From Litoditis marina (lineage: Eukaryota; Nematoda; Chromadorea; Rhabditida; Rhabditidae), in assembly GCA_964036275.1 (NCBI GenBank), contig OZ038433.1, positions 35,683,336 through 35,747,335 of the forward strand: a stretch of DNA of 64,000 bases. The letters are read 5' to 3'. Within the stretch, counting starts at the first letter, position 1, and each line of letters begins with the position of its first letter. The position numbers and the translations under genes are program-made. A model generated the notes under the pieces. That model saw only the letters and a list, made by a program, of their open reading frames with translations. It was not told the origin of the DNA and searched no databases. Shown one piece after another: positions 24,180 through 37,576 of this stretch.

Positions 24180-24185
24180 TGCTGA

Positions 24186-27100
24186 ATGCGACTTCTGCTG
24201 TCCCTATTTCTGATTCCCGACGTTTTCTGCTCGAGAATATTAGTGTACAGTCCTTCCATCTCCACCAGTCATGTCATTATGAATGGAAGAATAGCAGACA
24301 CGTTGGTCAAGGCAGGACACGAAGTGGTGAGTTTTTATGATACAAAGTTACTGGTGTTCCAGACCAACAGTTGATTAATCGAGAAAAAAGTAATATAAAA
24401 CCCACGAAAACGTCGAAATCCACCCGTGAATGTCCTAGAGGAACAACATCATTTTCCCGTTTTGAACAAAATCACATCTAAGCTTCATCTCATGCAGATG
24501 CAAGATTAGTTTTCAGGTGATGTTCATCCCGGAGTATGATCCATCCACCAGCAAATTCAACGGAACCAAGTTGGCGAAAATCATTCGGATGAATGATATT
24601 GGTATGTTCTTTTCTCTTCTCACAGTCAGAAAAATCGTAACATTATCATTCAAGAAGAAGTATAATTGTACAAGTGCTAATTCAATTCTTTTGAAATTAA
24701 TCAGGAACGGTATAGAGCGTGATTACTGTTATAGCAAACTTCTCAACCGAAAGCCCATATTTATTTGGAATCTTTCTCAATTAGGGCCTTATTTTCATCA
24801 TCGAATACCGTAAGCGTCCCAGGGTCTTGGTTCGCCGAAGATTTGGTGGAATTTCTCGGACCGGTTCTGGCCAACGATCGACTGGGGTTCAGTGAAAGAC
24901 TCGACTATGAGTATATTCTTACGGCCATGTGTGAAGGTACACTTTCCAATCATATGATTTTCATTTTCTTTGACAATGGAAAATAGATGAAACTCTCTGA
25001 CTTCACACAAATGTGAAAAATCTTCGACAATGAGTCACCATTGATTTAGCATGAAAAACTTGACAAGTAAGGAATACAACGCTAATCAGTAGCCCGATAA
25101 GCATCGGACTCAATCAGGTTGCCACGAAAAAGTGTTTTTTTAGGAATAATGGAACGGAAGGATGAACTGGATATATTGAAAGAGTACAAGTTCGACGTGG
25201 CTTTCACGGAACAGATCGACTTCTGTGGTTTCGGAGTGCTCAGGTAAGTTAGGTAAGTTTCTGAGAAACATTGAAATACACATTTTTTTGTGGTCAACTG
25301 TGGTTTTTCCTCACTCTGGGACTGTATTTCATACTTTATTTCGTTTTTTTTTTCAAGTTTTTTTCATTCCCACGCACTCCTATGCGCAATAAGTCAATCA
25401 GTAAGCTTCCGAATCCCAGTCCAACTGTCAAATCTCAGTCTGCGTCTCCTGAACCATACGCTTTTTTCCGATCGTACATTCGCCGGGGTCTATGTCTCCT
25501 GGTGAACAAAGCGAAATACGCAGAATTGGATCGAGGAGACGAGATATTCCAGCATGTTTGATCAGGGTGCTTTAAAGTTGGACGAATCTTAGGGAAATGA
25601 TGCCTTCGACAAGTGTTGCAGGTACCTAGGAATAGAGAACATTCTATGGGTTTCCAGTACACCGTTGATGGATGCAGTCAGCTACAACCTAGGTGTGAAC
25701 TTATACTGATAAACTACACATAACTCTGCGAAAATAGGCCGCAGAATAATACGTATCGATTTGTCGATTGACCAGTCGGATTGACCAAACCTTGGCACTT
25801 CAATATCTCCGTGCTATACGCAAACTGAGTTACAGTTTGGTCACAACAAGTAGAAATAACTTGGTTTTGGCTAAAGCGCATGTGAAGCAAACTGCAAACT
25901 TTGCAGAATTAACCATTTTGACTGCGTCGGTCCGCATTCTCTCAGAGTTTGTGTGATTAGGACGTTGACAAAAAGTTTTATTCATACTGGGAGAAACGTA
26001 GCTCATGTTGCTGATAGCTGAACAAATTTCAGGAGTACCGTCGCCTGTTTCTTACGTTCCGACTATCGAAGAAAACGACAACAACGATGTCATGAACTTT
26101 TGGCAACGTGCCTTTAACCTGTACATGTACATTGGTACCATTGTGATACACCGAATCGCCACAGATATGTCGACTGAGGTCCGTACATGTTTATGTCTAG
26201 TTATTGCGCCAGACATTCAGTCAAGTGAAAGAGCGAGTTCTTAGTGAAAATGGTGGAAACTATAAGGGAGAAGAAAAATATTTGGAGAGGGAAAGATCAC
26301 TAAGCAAATCTCGATTTTATCTGTTGCGTTCAGTAGACGCAATGTTGCAATCAAAACATTCACGTTCTCGAATTATTGACACTTCACAGAAGATAATTTT
26401 ATTCAGGTTTTTCGAAAGCATGTTGATCCCAGCTTTCCGAATCTCCGCGAAATCGCTGCCAACACTAGTTTGTGCTTTGTGACGGCTGATGAAATGTTTG
26501 ATCTACCCCGTCCGATCTTGCAAAAAACAATCTACGTGGGTGGTCTAGGAATTGAGGAGGCAAGTCCACTCACACCGGTAGGTGAAACACTTTTTCCTAT
26601 GTCACGTTGTCTCGAGAAAACATTCATAAATAAATTGTAGGGGAGTTTGTTGGGCCGTTTCACTGAACACGTCAGCGCTCGAACAGAAACAGTGAATAAT
26701 CTCGAATTTAGACTTACCCTCTTTTTTCATGTTTACAGGAGTTTGCCTCAATAATGTCGAAAGGCGAAAGGGGTGTCATCATTTTCTCTCTTGGTTCAGT
26801 AGCCCAATTTAGCCTTTTCGCGCCGCACGTGAGGACACATATTGTGAACGTGGTTCGCAAGATGCCTGAATATCATTTTATTTTCAAGATTTCGAAACGT
26901 GAGTATAAGTCACCTATCCTTCGGCAATGTGAGTGAAAACGAAGTTTACAAACTAACTGTGTAGCAGCATTGGACATAAAATGAAGGAAAATGTCGAAAA
27001 AAGTCTTACAAAGTTCAATTAACTTCCCAAGACAGATCACAGAGAAAAGTCACGAATAGTATAATAGTTGCAGCAAATATACGGGGTTTAACTGTTTTCA

Positions 27101-28806
27101 GGGGACAACTCTTCAGTGGACTTCTTCAACGGAGTGCCCAATGTGGATCTGACCACCTGGCTACCTCAGTCGGATATCATGGGTACTGTTCAAATTGAGG
27201 ACGATAACTGTCATTCAACTTTAAATTCAGCTTAAAACTCGTGGTTTCAGTAAAATAATTCTTAGTGGTCGATCAATACCTTTTTCACACATTCATTAGG
27301 TCATTCTAGAGTTTTTAGGTTAGGACGTCCATAAACATAAACACCCAGCTCGCACTGTCGTGCTATCAACTGTGCGTGTGTTCCCTTTTCAAATTCGCGC
27401 GGGCGACGCGTTTGACTCATTGATGAAGTTCAGTATTGGCTCGAGCCATAATGGCAAGAATACTTGTCAGTTTTCTCTTTCTCGAAACAATCTGACCATT
27501 CAGCCCACCCCCGTCTGTCGCTGTTCATAATGCATGGCGGTATAAACGGACTGACGGAAGCTCTACTCCGGGCAGTTCCTCTGGTCGTCATACCCGTCTT
27601 CATCGATCAATTCAGAAATGGACGCAACGTCGAAAGGAGGGGAATCGGAAAGGTGAAATACTCCACCCAGAATATTATTGATTGACTAGTTTACCTGGAC
27701 GGGAAAGATACAAACATATTAGGATGAGGGGAAAATTGAAGTATTGTCCCCCACTTTAGTTGGGTCCCCCTCTCCGTAGCAATTCAACCCCCACCCAAGC
27801 TAAAACCTGAAAATCTCGGAGAGGGGAGGGGGGGGGTCAAAAATCAACTTCGACATTTACTATTTAGCCCCCCCCCCTGGGTCGGCGGGGGTAGAACTTC
27901 AATGGTGGGGGGTCAAACTTCAACGAGTGGGGGGGGGGGGCTGAACTTCAATACCGGGAAGGTTTACTTTTTACCCCCCCCCACCCTCAAACTTTCGTAT
28001 TACAGATGATAAATTGAATTATCACCCCCCGGTGGGGGGAGGGTCAAACTACATGTCCCCAAACGCACTACAATTTCAGAAAGGTGGGGGGGGGGGGGGG
28101 GGGGTAAAAAGTCAATGTTCCATAGGATGAGTACAATGAAAGGCTATAAGACTTATAAAAAATTACTTGTTTACAATGAATTACTTGTGGGTGGCTCGAT
28201 CGACAGAAACATCGTGTTGAAATCATTTGATCGTTTCAGGTGGTCTTGAAACGGGACCTCGACGAGAAAAACCTATTGGAGGCCATTCAAACTGTTTTGG
28301 GTGATGATAGGTGAGAGAAATGACCGAGCATTCCTCATTCAAAACACAATGTCTGTATTAGAACTTGATTGAAGTTTTGATATCAGTAATTTACTAGCTT
28401 GCTGCCACTTTCACAGTTTTACCGTTATATTTGAATATTCCGGTAAATTGTTTTGAGAACTATAGCGAAACAAATGATTCTTTTTTACATCTAAACTTCA
28501 CATTTCTGTGCAAAGTAAACGTTTCTCAGTTATAAGCAAAATGCTGTGCGGATGCAGAAGTTGATGAGAGAGAAGCCATTTTCGCCGGCCGAGAGATTGG
28601 TGAAATGGACTGAATTCGCAGCCAACCACGGAGTTCTAGATAATCTCCACGTGCAAGGCTCCAGAATGAACTCAATTGTTTACTTTAATTTAGATGTTTT
28701 CGCAGCCATTTTTGTCATGTTCTTTTTTGTTGTTTACTCGTTCTATAAACTAGTGCGGGTACTGTGTGATAGGAAGTACTCTGCTGAAAAACTTAAATCA
28801 AATTAA
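24186..28806 (+). CDS. UDP-glucuronosyltransferase, complete
   Basis: Twelve exons join in frame to 521 residues, the usual UGT length: 24186-24326, 24517-24601, 24823-24936, 25144-25243, 25622-25692, 26033-26178, 26407-26577, 26739-26898, 27102-27182, 27504-27652, 28240-28310 and 28530-28806. The protein starts with a cleavable-looking signal (LLLSLFLIPDVFC), carries the N-terminal acceptor-domain His (SISTSH, His29) and GHEV, IIFSLGS opening the UDP-sugar domain, the signature WLPQSDIM...HPRLSLFIMHGGIN...DQ, and a C-terminal membrane anchor with a basic cytosolic tail. UGTs conjugate small lipophiles in the ER lumen. The 3' half (from about 26947) lies in duplication copy B. The 5' half precedes the region comparable with copy A in this window. 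Splice phases agree at all eleven introns. Confidence 0.96.
27683..28110. repeat. G/C-homopolymer tract within UGT intron (copy B)
   Basis: Counterpart of 737-1170, with a G run of about 19 at 28086-28104 in place of about 10, and shorter runs elsewhere. It lies in the intron between UGT exons 10 and 11. Confidence 0.85.
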
Positions 28807-29596
28807 TACGAGTCTATAATGTGAAAACACAGGGTACATGTTTTGTTGTCTGTGATATATAATTTCATTTTTATAAACGTATTACCATTGATTTTTATCC
28901 TGGCTTGTTAGATTCAACTAGAAACTTGATTCATAATACTGATAAAAAGGAGGTGATGAAACCTATCAAAGATAGCCCGGACAATGGTGAAAAATTGACT
29001 TCCTTATAATTGCAGACTACCTCAGTTTGTGCTTGAAAATTCATTATACATCTCCTTTAATTTTTCAATGGTACATTTTTACTTATTTACTTTGCAATGT
29101 TGGGCTGCCCGAATCGTATAAATGACGGATCATGTGACATAACTGAAACATGGAGTTTAAATTTGTGTTTAACGATTGTAAATTATTGTCTCTGAAATTG
29201 AACATCCACAGATCCCAATTTGCATTATGCAGTATATTTTGATTGGCAGTAGTTGTGCCGTGCCTCAAGAGCAATGAAATAAAAAAAATTCAGTTTATAT
29301 GATTTCCTCTTCTTTCGCAAGAAGACGTCATGATGATCGCAACACATTTTAACGACCATTTGAAACGATTGACTACCCTGAACAAATACACAGATGTTCT
29401 TCGCTTCTCATAGACGCGTTTTTTTTTCAAAATGTTGCAATTTTCTTCACTCTGCAGATTCCTTAAATTAGAAGACAATTTGTTGCTCGCGGGTTTAGTG
29501 AGACAATTCGTAAGCTTCAGAATAACTTTTTTCACAACTTATATTATATCGCGTTTCAGAACACTACCAATTCCTAGCTATGTCGTACATTTTTAG

Positions 29597-31115
29597 ATGC
29601 GTGTCTGTTTCACCAACGTCTCTATGAGGCCAGATCAAGAGCAATTTCTGAAACTACTTTCACTCGAGGACTACGACGTTTATATTCTTACCCACGTAGA
29701 TTGCACTCATTCAAGTGTTACGAAAGATCTTAGTTGGTACTGGTCTGGATACAACCACAGGTTCGGTAAATTTTGCAGATGATCACAACAATTTAAATTC
29801 ATGAAAATTTCCTGAGGGTTGTGTGTATCTGATGGTTTTTTTTTGTGTTTCACATGTCACATGTGTCATTTGAATACAGTTCGATGAATCGAGATCGAGT
29901 TTCGAGTTTTTGAGAGTTACACTATTGAGGTGGTGTTGTGAACTGAAACTGTTGGTTTCATTCATACCACCTCGTAATGGATTCGATTATCTTTTCAAAC
30001 TAGATAAGTCCAACTAATGGATGAAGCTGAGCTGATTGGCCAGTTACAATTCGCGATAGCTGCTTACAGAGAAAAAACTTTCAAAAGAGAAATTTGACAC
30101 ACACACAAACGACTAACGCACGAAAAGGTTATGATAGTTTGCAGAGTTTTACAAGCTCCAACAGGCTCCGCTGGTTTGATGGTCCTGTTCAAGAAACACT
30201 TTTTCTGCTCGGGAACCCAGCAACTAAGCTCCGAGAATGGATCACACTCTTGCACAATGCTCACCATTGATTTACGGGAAGGTGAGGTCGTCTCATAAAT
30301 GTGACCATGTTCAAACCATTTTTTCTGCATTTGTATGTTGCCTGGCAATCCTGGCATATTCAAAACAACATTTAGAAGTTAGATTAAACTTAGGCGATTG
30401 TGCACTTCAATATTGGAAACCGTATATTTCAAACATTCAAACATCTCAAACACTAATTCCGAAATATATATTTGCTATGAATAGACTCAGAAAAACCCTA
30501 TCAGAATATTTGAAAACTTCCAGTATATTCAACCAGTTTCGGAGAAATTTTATGAAAGTGCATTCAGTCTATTTCGTGCGAGAATTATGCTATGAGAAAA
30601 TATACAACGGCCAAACTTGCCGAAGACGTTTGTGATATGAAGACGTTTGTAATATGTTTTTAGGATCCGAAGTTCACCACCTGGTTGTGCTATGCAGTTT
30701 TTCGATCCTCGACGAAGTTTGGTTGCCCAACAAGCAAACACGCCAACAGGTTTTCGAACATGCTCTGAGTCAACTGGACGTGCACATTCTACAAAACTGT
30801 CTGTGTACATCAAATTTGTACTTGTTTTGTGATCTGAACTTTGACCCGAACCTGATCACTCGAATGATGATCGACCGACTTCTCATCAACATGATACCCC
30901 CTAAGTGGGCAATGGAAGGTGGATCAAACACGTTGGGAATTTTCACTTCTTTGTCGAGAGTCGAAAGCATTATTCTCAGGGAACCAATAAGATTCGGTAG
31001 TGAGCCTGATAAAGACAAGGTCAGCAACGTGTACATAGCAGATATAGGAAATTGTGGTTTATTCAGGCGTCCTCGTTTCACAGAAAACATCGTTGGCGTG
31101 ACTTATAGGTTATAA
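29597..31115 (+). CDS. Endonuclease/exonuclease/phosphatase-like protein (copy B)
   Basis: Exons 29597-29760, 30145-30281 and 30664-31115 give the same 250-residue product as copy A, with one visible amino-acid change (Ser150 in place of Leu, codon TCA for TTA). The open frames and splice sites are intact in both copies, which argues for a real gene in spite of the altered active-site positions (LTHVD for LQE, CDLN for GDxN). AATAAA lies about 80 bases after the stop. Family assignment is by layout only. Confidence 0.6.
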
Positions 31116-31891
31116 ACTGACAGGTTTACTGTTTTGTTTTCAAACGTGTCACCTACAGTTTCTTTGTTATGTTCGTGTAAACTGTTCTTTCACGCAATAA
31201 ATCTATCTTGACTTGGTTCGATTTCATTTGTTTCTGATTCTGAACCGAACGTATGATAATGATGTTTACTCTGGTCTCCGTCTGATTTCGACAACTTTTC
31301 GAGCTTGCATCAGTTCACAGGGAACAATAACTACATCAACTGATAGGCAAAACTAGCAATGCAAACTCAACAAAACGAGTTCATTAACACAGCTGCTGCA
31401 CACACTGTGGTAGACGAACAAAGATTCAAACGAGTGGTGTTTTTGTCTCAATCACTCAATGGTAGTCGTTTGCTGTTTCTGGGTAGATTAAATGTAACTT
31501 ATTGTTCCCGAATTCGAGTTTGAAAACTGATGACGTGTTGAGTTTTGCATGTCAGCCGTTGTTTACAGATCCATAGACAGGAAACCATTGGATTTTATCT
31601 GTACGAACTAGTTCTGAATACTGCAAAGATGTTAATCGGAATTTCTTCAGCATCTCTACAAAAAAACTAATGTTATAAATTTTCGAATCAATTCTGAATA
31701 TGTATATTCAAGTTTTCTTCATTTCTTCAGTTGTTTTGTTCTCTATCTTACTCACCAACAAGATTATTTACAGAACTTGATAACCTCTCCGAATAGTTAT
31801 ACACATCACTCTACTTCTATACACTACTTCTCTACACTATTTTCAGAAGCAAATCATCTCTTTGAACAATTTCTAGAAAATGTATGATTGA

Positions 31892-34800
31892 ATGAAAATG
31901 AAATCACGTCGCCGGTTAGAGAACAGATCTGCCCTATTCGTTTGTTGTGCTTTCTGTATTTCTGTATCTTTATTTTATTGTGCCCCTACCTATCACATTT
32001 GGGTTTTCAATTTGTTGAATAAATGCAGGTATGTTTGATCGAAATATAAACAATTGAAGAATTTCACATTAAATTAGAGTTGGGAAAGAGGCGGCTCAAC
32101 CGTCTGAGAGCCTCAAACTGGCTTTGAAGTCAAGTCAAAACGATTTGCAGTGGATCTTCTGTGTTCATTTTCAAAACTATAACCTAAAGTCCTCGTTATA
32201 GAACTACAAACAGTGCAAACTACTATAATAATACAGGAAAAGTTATTCTATTGTAAATTTACACAGAATTTGACGGAATTGGAGAATTTGATGGATTGTA
32301 ATAATATTCGAATCATAAAACAATTTTGTTCACCAAAACGTAAATTTAATATTATTTTATATAGTTGGCAAGCACAGAACCAAGATTTCAATTTTTCAAT
32401 TTTTTTCTCGATTTTTTTCACACCTTTTCAGCACACCATGGAGAGCCACAGAAACAATGCTTTCAGAGTGTGACGTTGAGGTATGGAAAGTAGTGTGTTT
32501 TTTTCGATTTTGGTATTAATTCTCTTTGTCTTTGTTTGTTTTTCATATATTGACATACATGCAAGCATGTAACATAGAACTATGACAAAAACGAACCGTG
32601 AAACGGTTGGCAAACTTTTTTCACATTTTAAAGTCTGTCTTTGGAACCATATATTGTTAGGCGTGTGTGTCTTGGTTCTTGAAACCGTGAAGCAAATAAT
32701 ATAAAAAAATGGTGTTTTTATATCGTTGCTCGTGAAATCACGTGAGCAAGGCTCCAAAAGTTTGATGTGCTCCAAAAAATCTAAAGCAATAGACTAAATT
32801 GGCCTACGAATTACTTTCAATAAAAGCAGACTATGTTCCTTTTTAGAGTTTTTCTTACGCTGCTCGGAAGATTTCTGCGATGGAGGACATTCGAGAGTGG
32901 TGCGAAGAGGCTGGCCCAAACTGTACGTGTTACTAAGTTACAATTACATATAGAACTGAGTTATGGATTTATTTATAAAAAAAAACTGAATATATTAGAG
33001 ACATTCACAGAGAGGTGGAACTTTCACAGCTCGGGAGATGAGTTTCGAATTTAGGCGGATATTTAATTCTATCAAAAGCTATTTTCGCAACCGCTTTGCA
33101 TTCGAATTTTACTCCAAACACTCATTTTCGAAGGTTTAACTAGGCTATGACGTTAACCAGTTTCTACTACCAATGATAATTTAAGTGATAGACTGGAATA
33201 TGATCGAAATTGCCGCTGAAAAGGTCCAGAAATTACATGCGGAAAAGCAGTCGTTGAGCGACAAGGCGAGTACGGTAAGTCACGTTTTACGTAGCTTTTT
33301 CGATCTGACATAGTGACAAACTAATGAAAAGACCCAGAACACAAGCGCGTAATACACAACAAAACGGGAACTTCTAGTATTGGAATAAGTTTTTCGAAAA
33401 TCAGATCAATATCGCTTTCACCTAGGTACTGGTTATTACCAACAACTATCCTTGGAAACAATCAATAGGTCTCTTACAACGACTATATGCTCCCTATTTT
33501 GCACGGACGATATTTTGCGGAACTTGGGATTCCAATTACTACGACTTCCAAGGTTCGTTTAGCACTAGTGTGATCAATTCTACAAATTCAATGATTGAAA
33601 ACAATTTGTTCGATGAATAAAATAAAAAAATTCCACTATTCATTCCAGAAACTTTTCCGACGATTCAGCAACCATTTGAACGTATACATCTCAGTTCAGA
33701 AGAGGTGAACAAGGGGTACTTCATATACTACTGTCTCGCAAAAGTGAGAGATATGAAAATTGTCAATGTCACAGGTAGGTGACGCATTTCTTGTGTACGG
33801 CCAGAAAAAAAACAATAGATTTGCCTAGTCATTAGGTGAGTTGTTTCTGTCTGTTCGGTGAATGTGAAAACGTAAACGTAACGTTCTTCTGTGTGTGTCT
33901 TTTACATTTTCAAATCGTCATTTTACAGGTTATTTCGTTATTTCCGACGATTCTATTTTTAACTTCTGGGAGAGAACCAAGTTAGACGTGACTGTAAATT
34001 TGCACGGCATCCGGCCATGGGTGAAACCTGTTTGGTGGAAACTACCGAATGGTACGCCACGAGTAGAAAACTAAACAAAATAAAAGTCAATCGAGCATCA
34101 AGAATCCATACGCTTTCTCACTAACCTTGAGCAGTATATAAACTTGTAAAACATGAATGTTATTCAACGACTGTAATGTGGATGTTTCCATCTGAGCTTA
34201 TCGAACTTCGATCACTATTTCCATTTTAATTTTTCATTTTACCGAGATGTTCGTGAACCGCACCATTTAAACAGAAACCGGTTCACCGATAACTTGGTTG
34301 AAGCTTCGTAACACGGTACCTGGGCAACGTGGTTCCTATTTTTATTGGCTGCAACTTGATGTTGAAATGGAACAATTAAGGAGAAGAGGCGGCAGTACGA
34401 GTTGTTCAACTAATTGAGGGCAGATATTCCAATAACTCGACCATCCAAACTTCCTGGGCGAGATACGGTGCTGGGGTGAGTTACTCAAACCACATTTCCC
34501 AGGAATGAATTTATCTGGTTTTATATAGTTTAGTTAATTCTGTTTGTTGTTTCTATTGAAGATGTATGTACGATTGAAGTCAAGAGGAACCGGTGTGAAT
34601 ATATATTTGAGAGAAATGGAGAGAATTTGATGAAATGCATGAAAGACGATTTCAGGCGACCGAATATTTTCGGTTCATTCACCGTGAATGATAGAAAATT
34701 GTTCGGAAATCGCATGACTTTTGTGCTTAAAAAAACAAAAATAAAAAGGGTTGTGATAAATAGGCGGTTTATTGTGTGTTTTTTTTTCAGCTAAAACAGA

Positions 34801-35757
34801 ATGGATACAATCAATCTGCAAGGGACCACATGCTAGTCTTCAATGGAAGATCTTGTAGTGATTTGTGAGTTGGTTTATCGCAGCAAAACACGATTGTAAT
34901 GAACGGGTAATTAAAACAAAACGAATGGATGATGTTGTAACTTTTATGTGGTGGCGGTTCGGCTATCTTCACCGAGCGATGCAAATGTTTTCAACTTGAC
35001 GAGCTGTCGTCAAGTTGGCAAATTAACTTATTTTGGCAGAAAAGAGTAGAAAACGATTGGCTGTAAATATAGCGAAACCAGAGAAATCGACATGAAAGTA
35101 TATCGAACAGAGCTAGTTTGTTTTTTCACTTACCTAAGAATCGATTTCAGTTACTACGTACCTTCATGTGAGCTGGACTACTTTTCGAATTTGTTCGAAG
35201 TGTTCATGGAAGCAAAACTTTTCCATGAGATAGCATTTTCAAAGCTTCTGTACACTGTGCCACACGATTCGTAGGTCGTTTGCACATTTATATATAATTC
35301 AAAACTATGAGACTTTCGACGAATCTCTTTGCTAAAATCTGGGAAAAATTCAAACATTCTCAAAGTGTTATAAATCCCACATAGGTTATCATTGGGGAGA
35401 CCCCTTGTTGGGGGGATAAGCGTTGTGAGGAACTACACTTTACAATTTGGAAGTTTTTACTACAGTAATTTCAAATCAAAACAGCACTTCTTTCAGACCG
35501 GAGGTTGAACTTGTGGTGGGATGATCGTGACAATTGGACTCTATTCTATAATTCTTCATTGGTGATGCTGCATCCAGTCAAATTCAGCACACTGACCGAC
35601 TTGACAAAACGACAAAGGTAGATAAAATCTTGATTGAATCAAAACACTAGTAATAAGATTGTATTAATTGTTCCAATCAACTCTCCAATTGCTGTATTTC
35701 AGCTTCTGCAACACTGTGGTGCGGGCTCACGTCTTGATTCTTTTCTCCAACGCTTGA
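31892..35757 (+). pseudogene. STELLO/DUF288-like gene with frameshift (copy B)
   Basis: Exons correspond one to one with copy A: 31892-32028, 32432-32480, 32847-32922, 33192-33274, 33426-33552, 33649-33774, 33929-34051, 34381-34475, 34585-34740, 34791-34864, 35151-35270, 35497-35617 and 35703-35757. Exon 12 is 121 bases instead of 126: ACCGCACAACTGGTTGAAC has become ACCGGAGGTTGAAC. The phase breaks and a TGA follows about nine codons later, removing the conserved LWWDDR tail (about 50 residues). The GT after exon 9 (34741) is also AT here, though a GT at the MTF codons remains usable. The N-terminal anchor and the VISDD motif are unchanged. The gene is either a young pseudogene or makes a shortened protein. 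Confidence 0.75.
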
Positions 35758-37125
35758 ATGTTTCGTCGGGGACATCTTTATGATGCAGACAGTTCGATAG
35801 AAGAACACAGATGAATTTCTCAAGTTCAACCCGTTTATTAATAACCCAAAACGAAAAACTAATTCGTACTGAATTTCTGAAACTGTTTATGAGCAGATCT
35901 TGGTGATCTCTGCCGTATTTTGCTGCATTAGTCACTTGTTCCGTTGTGTCGTTGAATTGTAGGGGCTTGAACATGGTTGAGATGTATGAAACTACAATAG
36001 AACTTGTTGTCTAGATATTTGACATTCTTATTGAGTTATTTGCAAAGTTGGCATTAGGTTTGGCTGTTTGTCGGTAGATGAGAGAATATGTAAATCAAGG
36101 ATACGCAGATTATCAAACTGTAGACACAACTATCATGGAATGTTCATTCAGGTTTAGCACAGTTTCACATGTTATGAGAACTCATTATGTTACTGTTAAC
36201 GACAACATGTTATGTGTGCGACTGATTGTTCAGTTGTATCACGTGTACCGTTGTTTTATTAATCGGTACTATTTTTCTGACCACTGCGTTGAAATCCTTC
36301 ACAAAATATATGATGAAAATAGGATTGAGTAGCGGATAGAATGAATAGGGCAGGACAATCAGCATTCCTACTAGAGGGGTGTACATGGTACCACTCATCC
36401 AGAGAAACCAACTCAGAATGGATGGCAGAAAGATTGTAATCAACGGGAGGAACGACTGAAAAGTGAAAGTGTTGGATTGAGGACGCTATTTTTTAAACTT
36501 CAAACACTTCTTTGAATCATAGAACAATATTACGTATTCTTGTTAGCAACTGTGTGTCTGAGTGTTTGTAAATTCGGTAACAGCCACCCACTATCGCTTA
36601 AACGGCCCTGAAAATCTGCTTTCATCGATTGAAAAGTACTATGTGGTTGGATTTCTTGAGTAGATGAAACTAGATACAACTATAGCATTTCTCCAAAAAG
36701 ATTCCAATAATAGAGCGAAAATAAGAACTTGCCTGTAGAATCAATAAGTTGAACATTCTTGTCTGTATTCGAAAGCCTGTTGGGTTGCTCTTTATTACAC
36801 GTACAATGTGATATGAACAGAATCCCATGACAAACAGGATGGACAGCAAGATGAAACTCGTTTCAAACGAGGACAACTTCGAAGCGAGGCTTGTTAAACG
36901 GTTCTGGAAACTGTGCATTCGTTTTCACTTCAGAAACACTCGAGCTGCTCAAAGCGCAGTATTATGTTTTCAAATCGAAATTTCAATGAACAAGTTCAAA
37001 GTACGTTCTCATCAAAACTTTGGAATCTAAACTGAAACTTTCGAAATTTTTTCTTTTTCAAAACTCGACATTTTGATGTTTTTGAAAGGTTTGGCTCTGA
37101 AAACTAGTTAAAAACAAAGTTTTAA

Positions 37126-37324
37126 AGGACGCCAGACACGAATATGGAGCTTTCACCGTCTGAGCCATCGCGATTTACAATCTGCTCCACGGCATTTTGT
37201 ACAACCGTCTAACTTCTCCTCATTTGCGTAATGTCTCGTCGCACAACGCGCTATGCTAATCTATAATAATTATTATAAGCGCTATGCTATGTTCTGGCCT
37301 CGATTCGTGTCCTACCTTCTTTAA
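37126..37324. mobile_element. TTAA-flanked MITE (piggyBac-like)
   Basis: Copy A has a single TTAA at the matching site (10182). Copy B has TTAA at 37122-37125 and at 37321-37324 with 195 bases between. The ends are imperfect inverted repeats (AGGACGCCAGACACGAAT against AGAAGGTAGGACACGAAT). A TTAA target duplication is the signature of piggyBac-superfamily transposition. The element is too short to encode a transposase. It is present in one copy of the duplication only, so it inserted after it. Confidence 0.82.
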
Positions 37325-37576
37325 CGATGTTTTTAATTCTCTATAAATTTATTGTTCAAAGATGCCTACACGTATTATTGCCATCAACTGAAAGGCTAAC
37401 AATCCCGAATAATCAACGTGGCATCAAACTATAAAGAAACAAAATTGAAATTTTATACAACGTGATTTTTTGATAATATACCGTTAATCGGTTTTTCGTA
37501 GCTCTTCATTTCCGACCTATATGAACTCGCATGGTAGCCATACCCTACTATGTGCAAATGGGCAAACTGAGTGCAA

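Larger units (their letters stand above)
18508..24185. other. Gene-poor interval upstream of the complete UGT
   Basis: No convincing coding exon is recognised on either strand in these 5.6 kb. It contains a MITE-like repeat (22855-22980), a dispersed repeat (23906-24093) and a pyrimidine-rich stretch with a run of C (about 23340-23460). It may hold undetected 5' exons of the receptor-like gene (minus strand) and the UGT promoter near 24100. Confidence 0.5.

Noticed and set aside
24374..24480. Premature end of UGT after exon 1 (open frame stops at 24374)
   Set aside because: A GTGAGT donor at 24327 and an acceptor at 24516 join exon 1 to the rest in frame.
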